Made by a program: the position numbers and the translations under genes
Part shown: positions 45,341 through 58,100 of the stretch, one piece after another
How positions within the stretch are numbered: position 1 is the stretch's first letter
Layout: every line of letters starts with the position of its first letter
Assembly (NCBI GenBank): GCA_032718565.1
Contig: JAVGVS010000106.1
Span: 1,385,554-1,449,553 of the forward strand
Direction of reading: 5' to 3'
From: Distichodus sexfasciatus
Lineage: Eukaryota; Chordata; Actinopteri; Characiformes; Distichodontidae
Length of the DNA stretch: 64,000 nt
Notes under the pieces: model-generated
Database searches by the model: none
What the model saw: the letters and a program-made list of their open reading frames with translations, nothing else
What the model was told of the DNA's origin: nothing

Positions 45341-45452
45341 CCTGGCTGTATGTTGTATGTGGCGGGTCGCACGTCGCGCTGCTGCGGATCAAACCCCCCA
45401 AAAAACACGACCTGGATCTGCTCCACCTGCTCCTAAAACACGCCAAAACACC
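45341..45452 (+). other. Possible 5' non-coding exon of znf414
   Basis: CpG-containing sequence ending in a strong donor, CCAACA then GTAAGC at about 45453. It lies upstream of the znf414 start exon on the same strand and may be its first, untranslated exon. It also happens to be open in one frame, but the product is unfamiliar. The link is by position only. Confidence 0.35.
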
Positions 45453-46247
45453 AACAGTAAGCGCTTATAGAAACATATGCCTCATGCATCACGATTTATT
45501 CTCGCTCGCAAATAATTCAAGGCTCGCTTTTTGTTCTCCAGTGCTAGCTGGCTAACCAACCAAGCTCCGGTTTTTGCTGCAACTTTCAGTTTTACAATTT
45601 CCATCATTATTTTACAGCAACTTTATTTACATTTACAGCTTTGCATTCATCATTTAGCTGACGCTCCTATCTTCATTTTGCATATTATTATTACCTGAGT
45701 TTTCTCATTTCTGGCCAAAGGATCATAAAAGCTAATATTAACGAATGGACCTCTCTTTGACCAACAATAACATAATCATGTTAAAACGAGAAAATAATCT
45801 CGAACTAACTACTTTTATATCTTTATATCTAGAATATTTTTACTGTTAATATTGTTGTTCAATGGCTTTTAACAGTTAATATTTAACCAGATAGCAGCAT
45901 TATTGTTAGCTCGCTCAGATCCTGTTTAATGCAAACTTAACATTAACTTAACATGGGCTGGATCATTTTTTATTAAAAACATAGCAAAATGCTATTTTTT
46001 TGTGAAATGTTATGTGAATAGCTGAGAGTTTGTCATTTCAGAGTAGTTGGGTGTGATTTCATAAGAGAGTACACATGCAGCTGCAGCCTTATTTATTTAT
46101 TTATTTATTTATTTAATTAAAATGTCGTGAATTGATTTTTACAGTTGCAGTTTTTATGATCACCCTTTTGCCAATATTTCCCCTTTTCACAGATTGACCA
46201 GCGCCGAACACTTCAAGTTTGACTGAAAGCTAGAAAACTGAAGCACC

Positions 46248-49200
46248 ATGCAGGGTTTGTGGCTGATTTTATGCATAAACAATATTTATTTAAAGTGATA
46301 GTTTAAGCTAAAAGCATATTTAGCGTTTTTACATTTCTGCACATTTTAAAAGACGATTTGAGATGTGATAATTAAATGAGTCATTTGTTTTGCTTGGAGA
46401 ATGGAAGTAAAAAGCTAGTGATATAAAACGTTAGTGATCAGACAGTATGTTTTGGGGGCTTAAATATCCCTTGAAAATGAATTTAATTCCTATATTGTAA
46501 TTAAATTCAGGTTTAACGGCTATGTAAACTTGCAAAAAAAAGCGTTTTCTGATCACTTTATGACCAAAGTCGCCTTTTTAGCATGGTGTAAAATTTTGAA
46601 CGGGTCTTTTATAATTACACACCTCACCATGTACATTTAACTGCAAAAAACAACTATTCACAGTGATAGAGAATGTATTATTGCACATTAAGTGTGGGTG
46701 ATTATTTGCCATTGTGAATTATATGGGTAAAATTCTGCATAGATATTGCACAGTGTCAACTTTAATAATACTTTTCAACCCAACCACAACTGAAATGTCT
46801 TTCTCTGTTCAGATTGTCGTATGTCATGTTCGTTTTATGGCTGTAAGCGAACCTACAGCGACTCTGAATCCCTCAACAGCCACCTCAAAGATCATCACAT
46901 GAATCCGGCACAGTCTCTACCCGGTACGCTCGTTCACTCCGGCGGGCCTTCGAGCGATTCGAGAAGGAATTTCTACCAAATGACGCTCTTTTTCTTTCCC
47001 AGGAAAGTCCTTTCTGTGCTCCACTATAGGATGTGAGGGTTCCTTCTCCAACATGCAGCAGCTGATGGACCACATGAGGCAACACCACAAGCCAAACTAT
47101 TTCTTCCTGTGAGTTTCTGTTAACGTTAAGCATGAACGTTGTTGGCTTTACTTCAGCATTCAATGACAAAGACGAACGGCAATTTTTTAAACAAAATTTG
47201 CCCCCGCAGATGTGAAAGCTGCAGGGCAAAGCTGCGCTCCTACCGCACCCTCCTCAAACACTTGCAGACCTGTGCCAAGGTGGCCAAAAGCAAAGCGGCC
47301 AAAGGGGAAGCGGGGACGGGGCCAGACGGGGATCCTTCCGGACTCCTGGTCGACATGGAGACCTCCGGACCCCCGCCACACCCAGACGAGTCCCAGCTGA
47401 TGGACACCGAGCTCTCCATGCTTGCTGGTCCGGCACCGGCACTGCCGCTCCAGGCCCAGGTCAGCGCTGGTTTCTGAAACCGTGTTGCAGCAAATCGTTG
47501 TCCATTTGAATTGACAAGATAAAACTGTGATTTTCGCCCGCAGCCCCCTAGCGTGGTTTTATCCGACCCCGCCGGCCCTCCTCCAGGTCACATGGGGGCT
47601 TTAGAACTGAAAATACAAAGTCTTCCAGTGCAGATGGATGCACCCTACAGTCCGTTTCCCCCGAGCCTGTCCCCGGTCCCAGATTACGGTCAGCAGGAGC
47701 AGCATTGGACCCCAAAGAGCGGCCCCTCCAGCCTGCCCTCCTCCCCGCCACAAACCCCGCCCGGCTCCAACGCCGTCTGGAGGAAGAACCAGGGTGAGAG
47801 TCGAGTCAAACGCGAGTCAAAATATTTAACACAGATAAGTGTAGGGAGCTCTCAGCTGTCCCCTGGTGGTCCGCGGTGGTATTGCATGTGGTCCGTGACA
47901 TGCCATGCAGTTCCACTGCTGAAATTAAAAATATTTTCAGATGATTTGGGCATCTTTATGAATCATCGAATCGTGAGACCAGTGAAGGTTCACACCTCTG
48001 CCTTCACAAGTGGTGACTTCGGTCAGCGAGGCATTTTCACTCGGTCGACCCCTAGTCAAAACTCAGATCGTTTCTCCGTTCTGGCCGAGGGCTGGATTTC
48101 ACTACTTCCTGTGCCGCTGTGTATTTTGCCAGAGCTCACGCCAACTTCCGTCACCTGCCTGTCAACAGGGTCGCACCACACCACACCGCACCACCCGAGA
48201 GCAAATTAAAAGTCCTGAGTTGAAACTTTTGTTCTTTTTTTTTTTGTGTGGTTTTTGCCCTGTCCCCTGCTCCCCTTCCAACCAGACCTCCCTGCCCCCC
48301 TTTTGCACAGATGGAACTCCTCTCCGGGCAGTCAGGCTTTAAGTAGAGAGGAAGTGCAGGTGAGGCACGGAGAGCAACACACACACACACACACAGAACC
48401 CTAACAACCCCCCACCCCCCAACCTCCTCTCTCCTCTCCCCCAAACCTTCCTTTGGTGTGCTTCAGTATTTTCGACCCGCTTCTCACGTCCGACCCCCTG
48501 ACCCGCTGCTCGCGCTCGGCCGAATCTGCACTAACACCTCGACGGTAGACGCCAGAGAGCGTTGTCTGTTATTAGTCCTGCTCTGTGCCCTGCTTTTCAC
48601 CCTCCTCTGGGCGCTGGCAGGGGCATTTTTGGGGCGATTTGGAGGGGTGGTGGGAGAACCTTACTGGCTAAACACTTGTGGGGCTCAGAGGACGTGTGTC
48701 CGGCTGCTGACAGTGCTTCTCCATCTCACCTGACTCATCTCCATCTGTCCTAATAACTGACTTTCGGTGTTCGCGCTGCATTTCGCTGATGTCAGAACTC
48801 AACTCGTCTAAAATACTCTACTGCAGGCACAGATCAAGCTACAATAGGAGGGAGAGATCGCGAAAGTTGGTTCATATTTTAGCTGTGCGTCCTGTAGTGT
48901 CGTGGGACGTCGTAAAACGAGAGATTTTATGCACAAACAGGCTTATCCTCCCCAACACGTTCAATTTGGTTTTGATATGATGTTATTTGAAGTATGAACC
49001 AAGTTATGAACAAGGTCTAGTCCCACCTTCTTCATCCAAAGCTTGATCTGTGTTCACAGTGGCTCCCACTTAAGGGGGGACGGTGCCGAAGCTTGAATTC
49101 GCTTTCTGTATTACTCACACGAATGCGTTCCGCTGTGCTTGGTTTCTCCTCTCAGCCGCTGTACTGCTGCCTTTCTGCTTGACTGACTAAAAATGAAAAA

Positions 49201-49701
49201 AAAACCATTGATGACCTTTCCTAACGTCTCGGTCTGCATCCCTCAGGCCAGTCCTTCAGCAGCCGTATTCTCTGGGAGCACACCAGGGGGCGTTATAGCT
49301 GCCTGCAGTGCGGTCACTGCACCCCAGACCGCAAAGAGATGACCGCTCACATCGAGGGCCAGCACAGGAGCCCGGGCGGGAAAACTAGCAATGAGACAGG
49401 TAACGTTCCAGAGATTAAAATGATTAAGATTTAACCGCTATACTGCGGAAAAATGGCAAATTTAAGGCTTGCCGTATTTATCCGGAAATCAGAGTGGGTT
49501 TGTTCTTGGTTCTCAGCACATTCCTGCACCTAGTTACATGAAAGTGGAATATTCGATATTCCAGTATTCCAATATTCCAATAAATATATTAATAACAGTG
49601 AATATTCTCTTGTGTTTATTGCAGATGCAGTGAATGGCATGACGTCTGCCCCGCTTAAAACCTCATCAGATTATGAAAACTCAAATTACACGCAGCTCTA
49701 A
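46248..49701 (+). CDS. znf414: Zinc finger protein 414
   Basis: Seven coding exons: 46248-46254, 46813-46923, 47003-47108, 47210-47459, 47544-47793, 49247-49399 and 49625-49701. Phases fit throughout, giving 317 residues. The ATG at 46248 lies in an exon with acceptor at about 46192; its single carried base joins exactly to give MQDCRMSCSFYGC. Zinc fingers in order: two C2H2 fingers (CSFYGC with LNSHLKDHH; CSTIGC with LMDHMRQHH), a third of C2HC form (CESC with LLKHLQTC), then a proline-rich region ending NAVWRKNQG, and a last C2H2 finger (CLQCGHC with MTAHIEGQH). The motif KPNYFFLCESC and the AVWRKNQG segment match mammalian ZNF414. The product is a probable nuclear DNA-binding protein of unknown role. 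The donor of the first coding exon (GTTTGT) is weak. Confidence 0.88.
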
Positions 49702-50058
49702 CTTCACATGCGGCTCTAAACTGATGAAGAATCCATTCTGATGGCAGCATTTACCTGTGTACTGAAATAATGGCAAGGAGTAAACTTTATAAAGTCATTA
49801 ACTGTTTTGTTATTTTGGAAGATGTTCTAGCAGCCAACATGTATTTATGTTATGTTTCTCATTATATCATATATGATGGAGAATGTCATGTAATTTATAT
49901 TTTTACCGTTGCATTAATACAGTTTGATTTGTGCTCAAAACGTTGCTTAATGTGATTAGTTATGTGATATATGAAACGAGTTAATGAAGTACCAGCAGTT
50001 AATCATTATCGTTAACTAATTTCGACTAACAAATCTTTTATGTGTGCAAATTGCACAC

Positions 50059-50064
50059 AATAAA
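50059..50064 (+). promoter_or_regulatory. znf414 polyadenylation signal (AATAAA)
   Basis: Canonical hexamer about 360 bases after the znf414 stop, with GT/T-containing sequence behind it. It is the first such signal in the 3' UTR. Confidence 0.65.
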
Positions 50065-50149
50065 AACGCTTGACAAATGTCTCACTTTATCGACAAATCT
50101 AGTTTTGGGAACTATGGGTGAATATTTACTGCAGAAATTAGACTTTTAT

Positions 50150-50405
50150 ATGTAATAGGGGCAGATGGTAGTGTAACACTAGGTTGTTCGCCCCGTGATC
50201 GGAAGGTCGCAGGTTCGAATCCAGGGCTGGTAAAGGTACCACTGAGGTACTCATGAGCAAGGTACCGTCCCCAAGCACTGCTGCCCGGGCGCTTGTTAGC
50301 TGCCCACTGCTCTTTCACGGATGGGTCAAATGCAGAGGTCACATTTTGTTGTGGTGCACTGTGCGCACTGTGTGTTCACAATGACAAATAATCACCCACT
50401 TAAAA
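50150..50405 (+). repeat. tRNA-derived SINE, near full length
   Basis: Head: GGCAGATGGTAGTGTAACAC, then GATCGGAAGGTCGCAGGTTCGAATCC (B box). Body: GGTACCACTGAGGTAC and CCCCAAGCACTGCTGCCCGGGCGC. Tail: GGTCAAATGCAGAGGTCAC to CACAATGACAAATAATCACCC. Related copies are at 22265-22515 (minus), 59325-59430 (partial) and 60780-60945. Confidence 0.8.
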
Positions 50406-50947
50406 AATAAAAAGTGTGGATAATATAATGAAAAACAATTCATTTTATTCAACTTTTCAAAACATTTCCAGCTGATTTGGACATCTTTATGACTAATGAA
50501 TTTAACGCAAATATCTAAGTGCAGACTCACAGTGGACTGTGTAAATCGCCTGGCTTTTATTTATTTATTTTTTGCACAATTTTTGCACTGCCTCTACTAT
50601 TTGCACAACCGTGAAACATGTATATTTCACTGGTCACTTTTTAACTAATTATATCTGCAGAAATTATTGAAAATTATTGCACAGAATGGTTCTCCAATGC
50701 TGCTACATCTGTACAAACTTAAATTTCAGTCAGACTTTTTTTTAAGAATACACTTCTATTAATAGACTGGATATCGTAATCTTTCATATTGAAAACTGTC
50801 AATCAATTTCCACTTTCAGCCTAAAATGTATATTTTGTGTCCTATTTATTTATATATAGTTTATTCCATGCGCCCTATCTGTTCTTTGTTCTCTATTTCT
50901 TGTTGCCCTGTGTAAACTGGAGCCACGTCTTCTCGTCTCACTATGGA
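50406..50947. other. Intergenic stretch with old LINE-tail-like sequence
   Basis: No gene. About 50570-50640 (TTTGCACTGCCTCTACTATTTGC, TATATTTCACTGG) resembles the 3' region of fish LINEs. Confidence 0.4.
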
Positions 50948-51729
50948 TATGGAAGCCCATTTCCGCCACTAAAAGAAAAAAAAAATCCGAACGAAAAAAA
51001 CCGAAATTACGAGATAAAAAGTCATAATTATGAGATAAAAAGTCATAATTATGAGATAAAAAGTCGAAATTATGAGAAAGGAAGTGCGCATGCGCGCCAG
51101 CGGTGCTAAACTTGCCGAAGTCTCTTGCAGAGGCAACTTGTGAATCTACAAGCAATCTTTTAATCTCATAATTTCGACTTTTTCTCTCATAATTATGACT
51201 TTTTATCTCGTAATTTCGACATTTTATCTCATAATTTCGACTTTTTATCTCATAATTTCGACTTTTTCTATCTCATAATTATGACTTTTTATCTCGTAAT
51301 TTCGACTTTTTATCTCATAATTTCGAGTTTTTTATCTCATAATTTTGACTTTTTATGTCATAATTATGACTTTTTATCTCGTAATTTCGATTTTTTATCT
51401 CATATTTTATCTCATAATTTTGAGTTTTTTTATCTCATAATTATGACTTTATCTCATAATTTCGAGTTTTTTATCTCATAATTTCGAGTTTTTATCTCAT
51501 AATTATGACGTTTTATCTCGTAATTTCGACTTTTTATCTCATAATTATGACTTTTTATCTCATAATTTCGAGTTTTTCTCTCATAATTATGACTTTTTAT
51601 CTCGTAATTTCGACTTTTTATCTCTTAATTATGACTTTTTATCTCATAATTTCGACTTTTTATCTCGTAATTTCGACTTTTTTTTTCGTTGGGATTTTTT
51701 TCTTTTAGTGGCGGAAATGGGCTTCCATA
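50948..51729. mobile_element. MITE with inverted ends and internal minisatellite
   Basis: The left end TATGGAAGCCCATTTCCGCC (50948-50967), followed by ACTAAAAGAAAAAAAA, is mirrored by the right end (51685-51729). The interior is a tandem array of about 20-24 bp units, TCTCATAATTTCGACTTTTTA and TCTCGTAATTATGACTTTTTA, mostly in one orientation (51150-51680) with a short block in the opposite orientation (50998-51075). The two therefore form a hairpin around 51080-51150. No coding capacity; the frames in it are repeat artefacts. It ends about 235 bases before the mllt1 start codon. Confidence 0.8.
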
Positions 51730-51829
51730 CATATCTCTCTGTATATCTGTACAATATAGAAAAGAGATAAAGTTTACTTTGACTTTGACTTTTATCATAG
51801 TGCGAAACTCGTGTGACTTTTATTTTGAA

Positions 51830-51965
51830 TTTGCGCCAGCCACTTCCGCTGTGTGCCCTGCGCGTCTCGGCGGCTTCACTCTTGTCAGATGTGTGAGGAG
51901 TGAAGATGCGGATTGAGGCTCCAACAGCGCCGCTCTAACGCACTTAAACTCGCCCGAGTCTAGAC
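51830..51965 (+). promoter_or_regulatory. mllt1: mllt1 5' region with two short upstream ORFs
   Basis: GC-richer sequence directly upstream of the start codon, with a CACTTCCGC word (ETS-like site) at about 51841-51849. Two short upstream reading frames precede the main start: 51889-51903 (4 codons) and 51906-51938 (10 codons). No TATA box is obvious. Where transcription starts is not known. Confidence 0.45.
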
Positions 51966-52103
51966 ATGGACAACATGGTAACGCCCTCCATAACGCTGCT
52001 GCCCGGATTAAAATATTAAAATATTAAAATAGTACATTTTTACGTCAATAAGCCTGCACAGCTGAGGGAGAGGCTAGGCTAAGCTAACGCCTCATCGCCT
52101 GTC

Positions 52104-52134
<31 letters not shown>

Positions 52135-55100
52135 GTATGTCATATATATGTGTGTGTCAGGATGCTAAGCTAACGCTGTTATTAGCATTAAAACTGCAGA
52201 ATCAACACCTTAAAGCGCTGGAGACGCTCCTCACGCAGGCACCAAGTCTGGCTTTGTGAACTTTGGATGAACATTTAGAGCAGAATTCCTCTGAAACTGA
52301 GATTGCTTTTCGTTACGTGGTCGGTGAATTGCCCAGTCCTACGTCCATACCACATTAGATGAACATCACCTGTAATCAACGAGTTTATAATGATCAATTA
52401 ATCAATACACCAGACACTTTCTTTCAACTGTGGCTGGACATTACGATCAGTCCTTTAATATAAATGATGCTGAAGAACATTCACAAGTAAGGCTGCAAGA
52501 CATAACGGGTTAAACTAACTAGCTGCAATTAATTGTCTGCATGCAAATGAGATGGGTGGGTCTAATTAGCATAGCTAATTAATGAAACCAGGGACTTTTG
52601 TAGTGTATTTCCTGAAACTAGCATAACTTCAACTATAGCAGACCCGCTATTTCTCAGCATGGGACATAAATTGTTTTTTTCTCCATTCCATAAAATAATA
52701 ACAGGCTATTAATCGGATATGCTAATTAGAAGAGCCCATCTAATTTGCATACAAACCTACAGCTAATTGGTTTTTACCTCTTCTTTCTTGATTGTAGTAG
52801 TTGTAGTGTGAAGTTTTTTTTTTTAGGAATAACGATCTTGATGTTCAGGTTACAGTTGGAGAAAAGTACATTCAAAGTAAATAATGAACACGTAATGAAA
52901 CCCACGGAATTCCGCCGTAAATATTCATCCCAAGCTTCCAACATTAGACGTGGCACCTACATTCTCCAGTTTCGTCCGAGTGCCGAGCAGTTAGCAAGAA
53001 ATGTAACGAGACCGACAAGCTCTTACAGACTTAAGAGATATAGAATTATTGCTTAAACGTGAATTAATTTTATACTCACGCCAAAGCAGAAGTAAATTTT
53101 TTGGATGGAAGCTAAAACATTTTAGCTGAAGCTAAAACATAAGACATTCTACACGAGTGCATCTTTAATTAGAGTTTGACCGAATCAACTGATCTTAACT
53201 CCGGCAAAAGACCCGAGACCGCAGAACTGCTTCCTGAAACAATACTGTAAAAAACAGATTAGAAAAGAGACCTTGTTAATTTACCTCGAAGTTGAGGTAA
53301 AAGTGTGAAAATAACCGCTATATCGATCTGAAGTCACGTCACGTGGAGGCTGACGCGTGGTCGCTGTTTTCCGCATGCCCTTGTACTTTGGGGATCTTAT
53401 CCTGGAGAAGGTGGAGTGTATCGAGTTTGGTCAGCGTTGGCATTGGCGCATGTTACCTGCCGGGGGAACACGTGTCGCTCCTATCAGCTCCCTCCCTCTA
53501 ACTTTCGTAGAAACTCAGTCACCCGAATGGACGCGTTGAAGGTCGTGTTTGCGTGAACAGATCGAGGTTATTTTAAAACGAGTGCCCGCTTCACATGTAG
53601 GTTGTTCCAGTGCAGATATGTTGTCGTGTATTTCTAGTATCATTTTTGAGCTGGTCTGGCACCTAGGGGTCGACCGATTATCAGCCCTAATGTGTAGTAT
53701 CAGCGACGCGCGAAGATAGCGGAATCCGCGTCTCAAATCGATGTTTCGATTTGAGACGCTTGACGATGCGTTTATCAAACGCGGGGAAAGGTAGCGCCGC
53801 CCCAGATCAGGACTCGGCTTAGCCCTGTCGCTTCACGGCACGAACGAGTCGTCCGAGTTTTGGGATGTTTGAAGCTTAAGGTTCTGCTGTGTGTGTTGCA
53901 GTGCACTGTGCAGGTGAAGCTGGAGCTGGGTCACCGCGCCCAGCTGCGCAAGAAGGCCACCAGCGAGGGCTTCACTCATGACTGGATGGTGTTCGTTCGA
54001 GGCCCGGAGGCGTGCGACATCCAGCACTTCGTGGAGAGAGTCGTCTTCCGGCTGCACGAAAGCTTCCCCAAACCCAAGAGAGGCACGTATCTGTGGGGGG
54101 GGGGTTTCAGTCGAACCCAACCAAGACTGGAGAGCGATGCTCGAATTTCCCATCCAAGGTTTTACGATGGTGTGAGTTAGGGCTGGGCGATTCATCAGAA
54201 ATGAATCGAAACCAACATTTTAATTGATTATTTTTTAAATTGTGTCGATACTTTTCCCAGTGTGTGTTGATATAGCGTCCGCTTATAAACGTACTAGTGC
54301 GTGGGTTGTTACATATAGAGGACGACCGATACTGGCTTTTATACCTAATATCAGCCCCCGATAATCGGCCTGGCCTACAAACAGTACAAACATGAATAGG
54401 GCTGGGTTCAAAAAATCGATTCACCGATCAATATCGCTTCTCGTTCGAAAAATACGATATCGATTCAAAACTTCGCGGATCGATCTTTTCCTGTGGCTAT
54501 GCACAACTTCGCGCGACCGCGCAAGGAGAGCTGTAAAAACGTGAGACCGGCGAAACCCAAACCAAACAGAGCCATGGCTGAAGCTGCTCCGCTCAAATCA
54601 CCGTCTGGCCTAAAGGACCGATGTTTGGCAGCACTTCAGTTTTAAAACAAGATATTTTATAACCAAGCAAAACTAGTATTGACGCAAAGAAATAAATTGG
54701 AATCGAATCGAATTGAGAATTGAATCGGATCATTGAATCGATTCAGGAAATCAGCAACGATACCCAGCCGTAAACATGAAGTATGGGGGCAGAAAACAGA
54801 CAAAAAAAGGAAGACAAAATAATTGTTATTTAATGATTGTCAAGGTCCAATGTTCACTTAACCGTGATATTGATTTAAGGTCATATCGCCCAGCCCTAGT
54901 ATGTGTAGTAGGTGTCGACCGCTATGGTTTTTTCCGAGGCCGATAGCGATACTAATTATTTCTGATCTAGGAGGCCGATATCGGTTTAAAAATTGATCTG
55001 TCAAAACCTAGTGGGTGTGGAGTCTGTTTGCGCTTTTCTTTCCAATGATTCACTTCTTACTCACTATTTTTTGTTGTTTGTCCGCTTGATTTTTGTGCCG

Positions 55101-58100
55101 CAGTGTGTAAAGAGCCGCCGTATAAGGTGGAGGAGTCCGGCTACGCTGGATTTATCATGCCCATTGAGGTCTATTTTAAGAACAAGGTGAGCAAAACAAA
55201 ACCACCTTCGTATCACATCCACACATTCCGCTGCTACTAGTAGAATCGTCTAGACGGCAAACATCGGGTGGATTTCACCCGAAACCACAAAGAAGCTTCG
55301 TTTATTTGGTTTGAGACTCGGCCCAGCAGTCGTCGCGCGCTGAGATGCTTGCTCTTGCCTCTGTTTGTCTTGTGGGTTTGGGTCGGGGAGAAAAAATGGG
55401 AAAGATTAGACATTTTGCAATGCGGTGAAGGTCAAAGAGTAGCCAGTTTTGTTTTTCACCAAACGGCAGTGTTTGCTCTCGGGAACTGTCGACTGACGCA
55501 ACCGAGCGCTCACGCCGACAGACGGACAGCCGTAGTTTAAAAGAGACTTTTCTGTGTGTGTGTTGCTGATGTGGAAACTCGGCAGAGAAGCGAATGGTAA
55601 GAAGTTGAATTTGTGTCTCAGTTTGCCAACAAATTGTGGAGTTTAAAGTTAAAACGCTTAATTTTATCCTCGTCGTATTTAACTGCTCGTTAGAGGAGGC
55701 GTTTTTTTTTGGCGTTTCTCAGACGTTATCGTCGGCAGGAAACATTGTGTTTTTCTTTAATGTTGAAATCTTTTACAGTTTTGATTGCAAACCCTTTTTT
55801 TTTTGGGTTGATGTCCATAACAGGAGGAGCCAAAGAAAGTTTGCTTTAATTATGACCTCTTCCTGAACCTGGAGGGCAACCCACCGGTCAACCACCTGCG
55901 CTGTGAGAAGCTCACGTTCAACAACCCCACGCACGAGTTCCGCCGCAAACTGGTCAAGGCTGGCGGGGTGAGTGGCGCTCGCAGTGCCGAACCTACATTA
56001 AGTATTTCGCTTGTCGTTCGCATTTCTGCTTCTTCTAATCCCGCCGTTGCTCTCCCCGCAGGTGATGGTTATACCCGAGGGAGCCGAGATGATGCCCCGA
56101 CCCGGTCCAGATTACCCCATGCTGCCCACAATCCCACTGTCTGCCTTCTCCGACCCGAAAAAGATCAAATCTTCTCACGGCTTAAAGGTCGGTTCGTTTC
56201 CCCGAGCTATAAAACTCGTTGAAATTGGGCAGAACTCCCGCCTTAATCCTTCATTTTTAGGAGCCGAACCGAGACGTTGCGGCAGCGGGCGGTAAGGCAC
56301 CAAAAGCCCACAAAGCGGCCAAAGAACACCGAGAGCGCACGCGCAAAGACTCGGAGAGCAAGGCCTCGTCCCGGGACGGCGAGCGAGACGGGGGCAGAGC
56401 GGCCAGAGAGCCGTCGTCCTCCTCGTTCTCGAGGAAGAGCGGCGAGGGCCGGGGGAAAGAGGAGGCCAAAGTGGCCCCCAAGGCGGCGTTCAAAGAGCCC
56501 AAGCTCACCCTGAGGGAGCCCAAGTCGGAGGGCACGTCCCCCAAACCCGCAACAGGAGGAGGAGGAGGAGGAGGTCAGACGGAGGTACGAGGCTCAAGCA
56601 AGCGACCTGCTGCAAACACGGAGTCTCCCAAACTCGGCGCCAAGAAGCAGAAGAGGTGAGATCGAGGGCCAGGTCTTAGTAATTAAGCTTTGATCGATAT
56701 GACCGCTATTGATTATTACCGATCCGACGGTTTGAGTCGTTATCGGACCGATGTGTCCGTGCCTACGTTTTTTTTTGCGTCTCTAGCGCGAAGGGATCCA
56801 GCGGCGTAGGCTTCGGCAGCAGCGGTTCGCCCCGCATTTCCTCCACCACCTCGTCCGCCTGCGCCGAGAAGAAAGCGTCCAAGGAGAAGAGCCACTGGAC
56901 CAGGGTCAGAACCGACGTGCAGGAAGCCAGGAGGCAGTCCGAGTCCGACGAGTCCAATTCGGAAGACGAGGCCACCTCCAAATCTGAGGTAGAGCGGCTG
57001 GCTGCTGGCGGGTTCGGGGTTGTTGGTGTAAATCTGTGGACTTAGCGGTCAGTGACAGTTAGACTGATCTGATCCGATCTGATTTGGGAATTTCATTTAT
57101 AACCTCAGCTCCTCCGTAAATCTTGTTGCTGTTAATCCGTCGACCTCACTTCAGACTCATCCTTTAACCGTTAATCACCAGCTTTGTCCGTCCGCACGCC
57201 GGACGACGTTCCAACCTCGGCGGATCGGCCGTCGAAACCGCTGTCCCCCGCCCCGGTTCGTTTTTGGCTAAAAACATCTGACTAAAAGGCTTGCGTCTTT
57301 CTGTGTTTTCTTAAAGCAGTCAGCCCAGTCCAGTCCCTCCAGCTCCAGCTCCAGCTCCAGCTCCGACTCGGACTTTGAGCCCTCACAGAAGCAAGGCCTA
57401 GGTAAAAAAAACAAACAAACAAAAAAAAACGATACGGTCATCGTCGTCGTCGTCAGCGCTGGATTTAAAGCTGTTGCGTTGCTGTGCGCAGGACCTTTAC
57501 GCTCCATGGTGGAGGACATGCGCTCAGAAGGCTCGGACGACGACAGCAGCTCGGAGGTGGAGACGCCCGTCAAGAACACTCCACCCAATCAGGACTCACG
57601 GTACGCCACCCTACTCTCACGTTTCAGCCGACAACGGACAACGACAACCGGCGCTCTACTTATTCCGCATGCGCGGGGGGTTTGTGGGAAACGTAGTTCT
57701 CTCCCAGAAAGAGAGAGTATATCAAGACGTACAGTATGTTGTGTTAAAATATTGTTTTGTCAGGCCATACATGTGCTGTCCCTTTTTAAAAAACGTACTC
57801 GTGTGATTCCGGCCCGTCCAGTTTGCGGCTGCATCTGCGTGCTTAAAATGACAGAGATGCGATGCGTTCTTTCGTCAGATGAAGTGATCTTTTTGCGCAT
57901 GTTCACACGACAAAGCTTGTCAGTGAACTACGAGGGCAAAAGAGAAAGTCGAAAACGAAAAACAATCGCCTTAAGTATAATAAAAATGTCAGTCTTTCTT
58001 TAATTGTGATATTGATTTGAGGTCATATCGCCCCCAGCTTTTAGGGCCCTGCGATTAGCGCGATGCGGGAAAAAGCGCAGACGGAATTCAACAGATAAAA

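Noticed and set aside
47553..48209. 218-codon frame on the plus strand
   Set aside because: Only its first part (to 47793) is znf414 exon 5; the rest reads into the intron past a good GT donor, and the last zinc-finger exon at 49247 joins at that donor.
50155..50220. tRNA gene
   Set aside because: A- and B-box-like words are present, but the sequence continues into a SINE body and tail shared by other copies in the window, and no cloverleaf is evident.
51281..51708. Two frames of repeated Tyr-Leu-Ile-Ile type
   Set aside because: Translations of the minisatellite inside the MITE.
54083..54180. Continuation of mllt1 exon 2 through the GT at 54086-54090
   Set aside because: Using that GT shifts phase and gives a stop at the start of exon 3; the conserved protein junction requires the GC donor.
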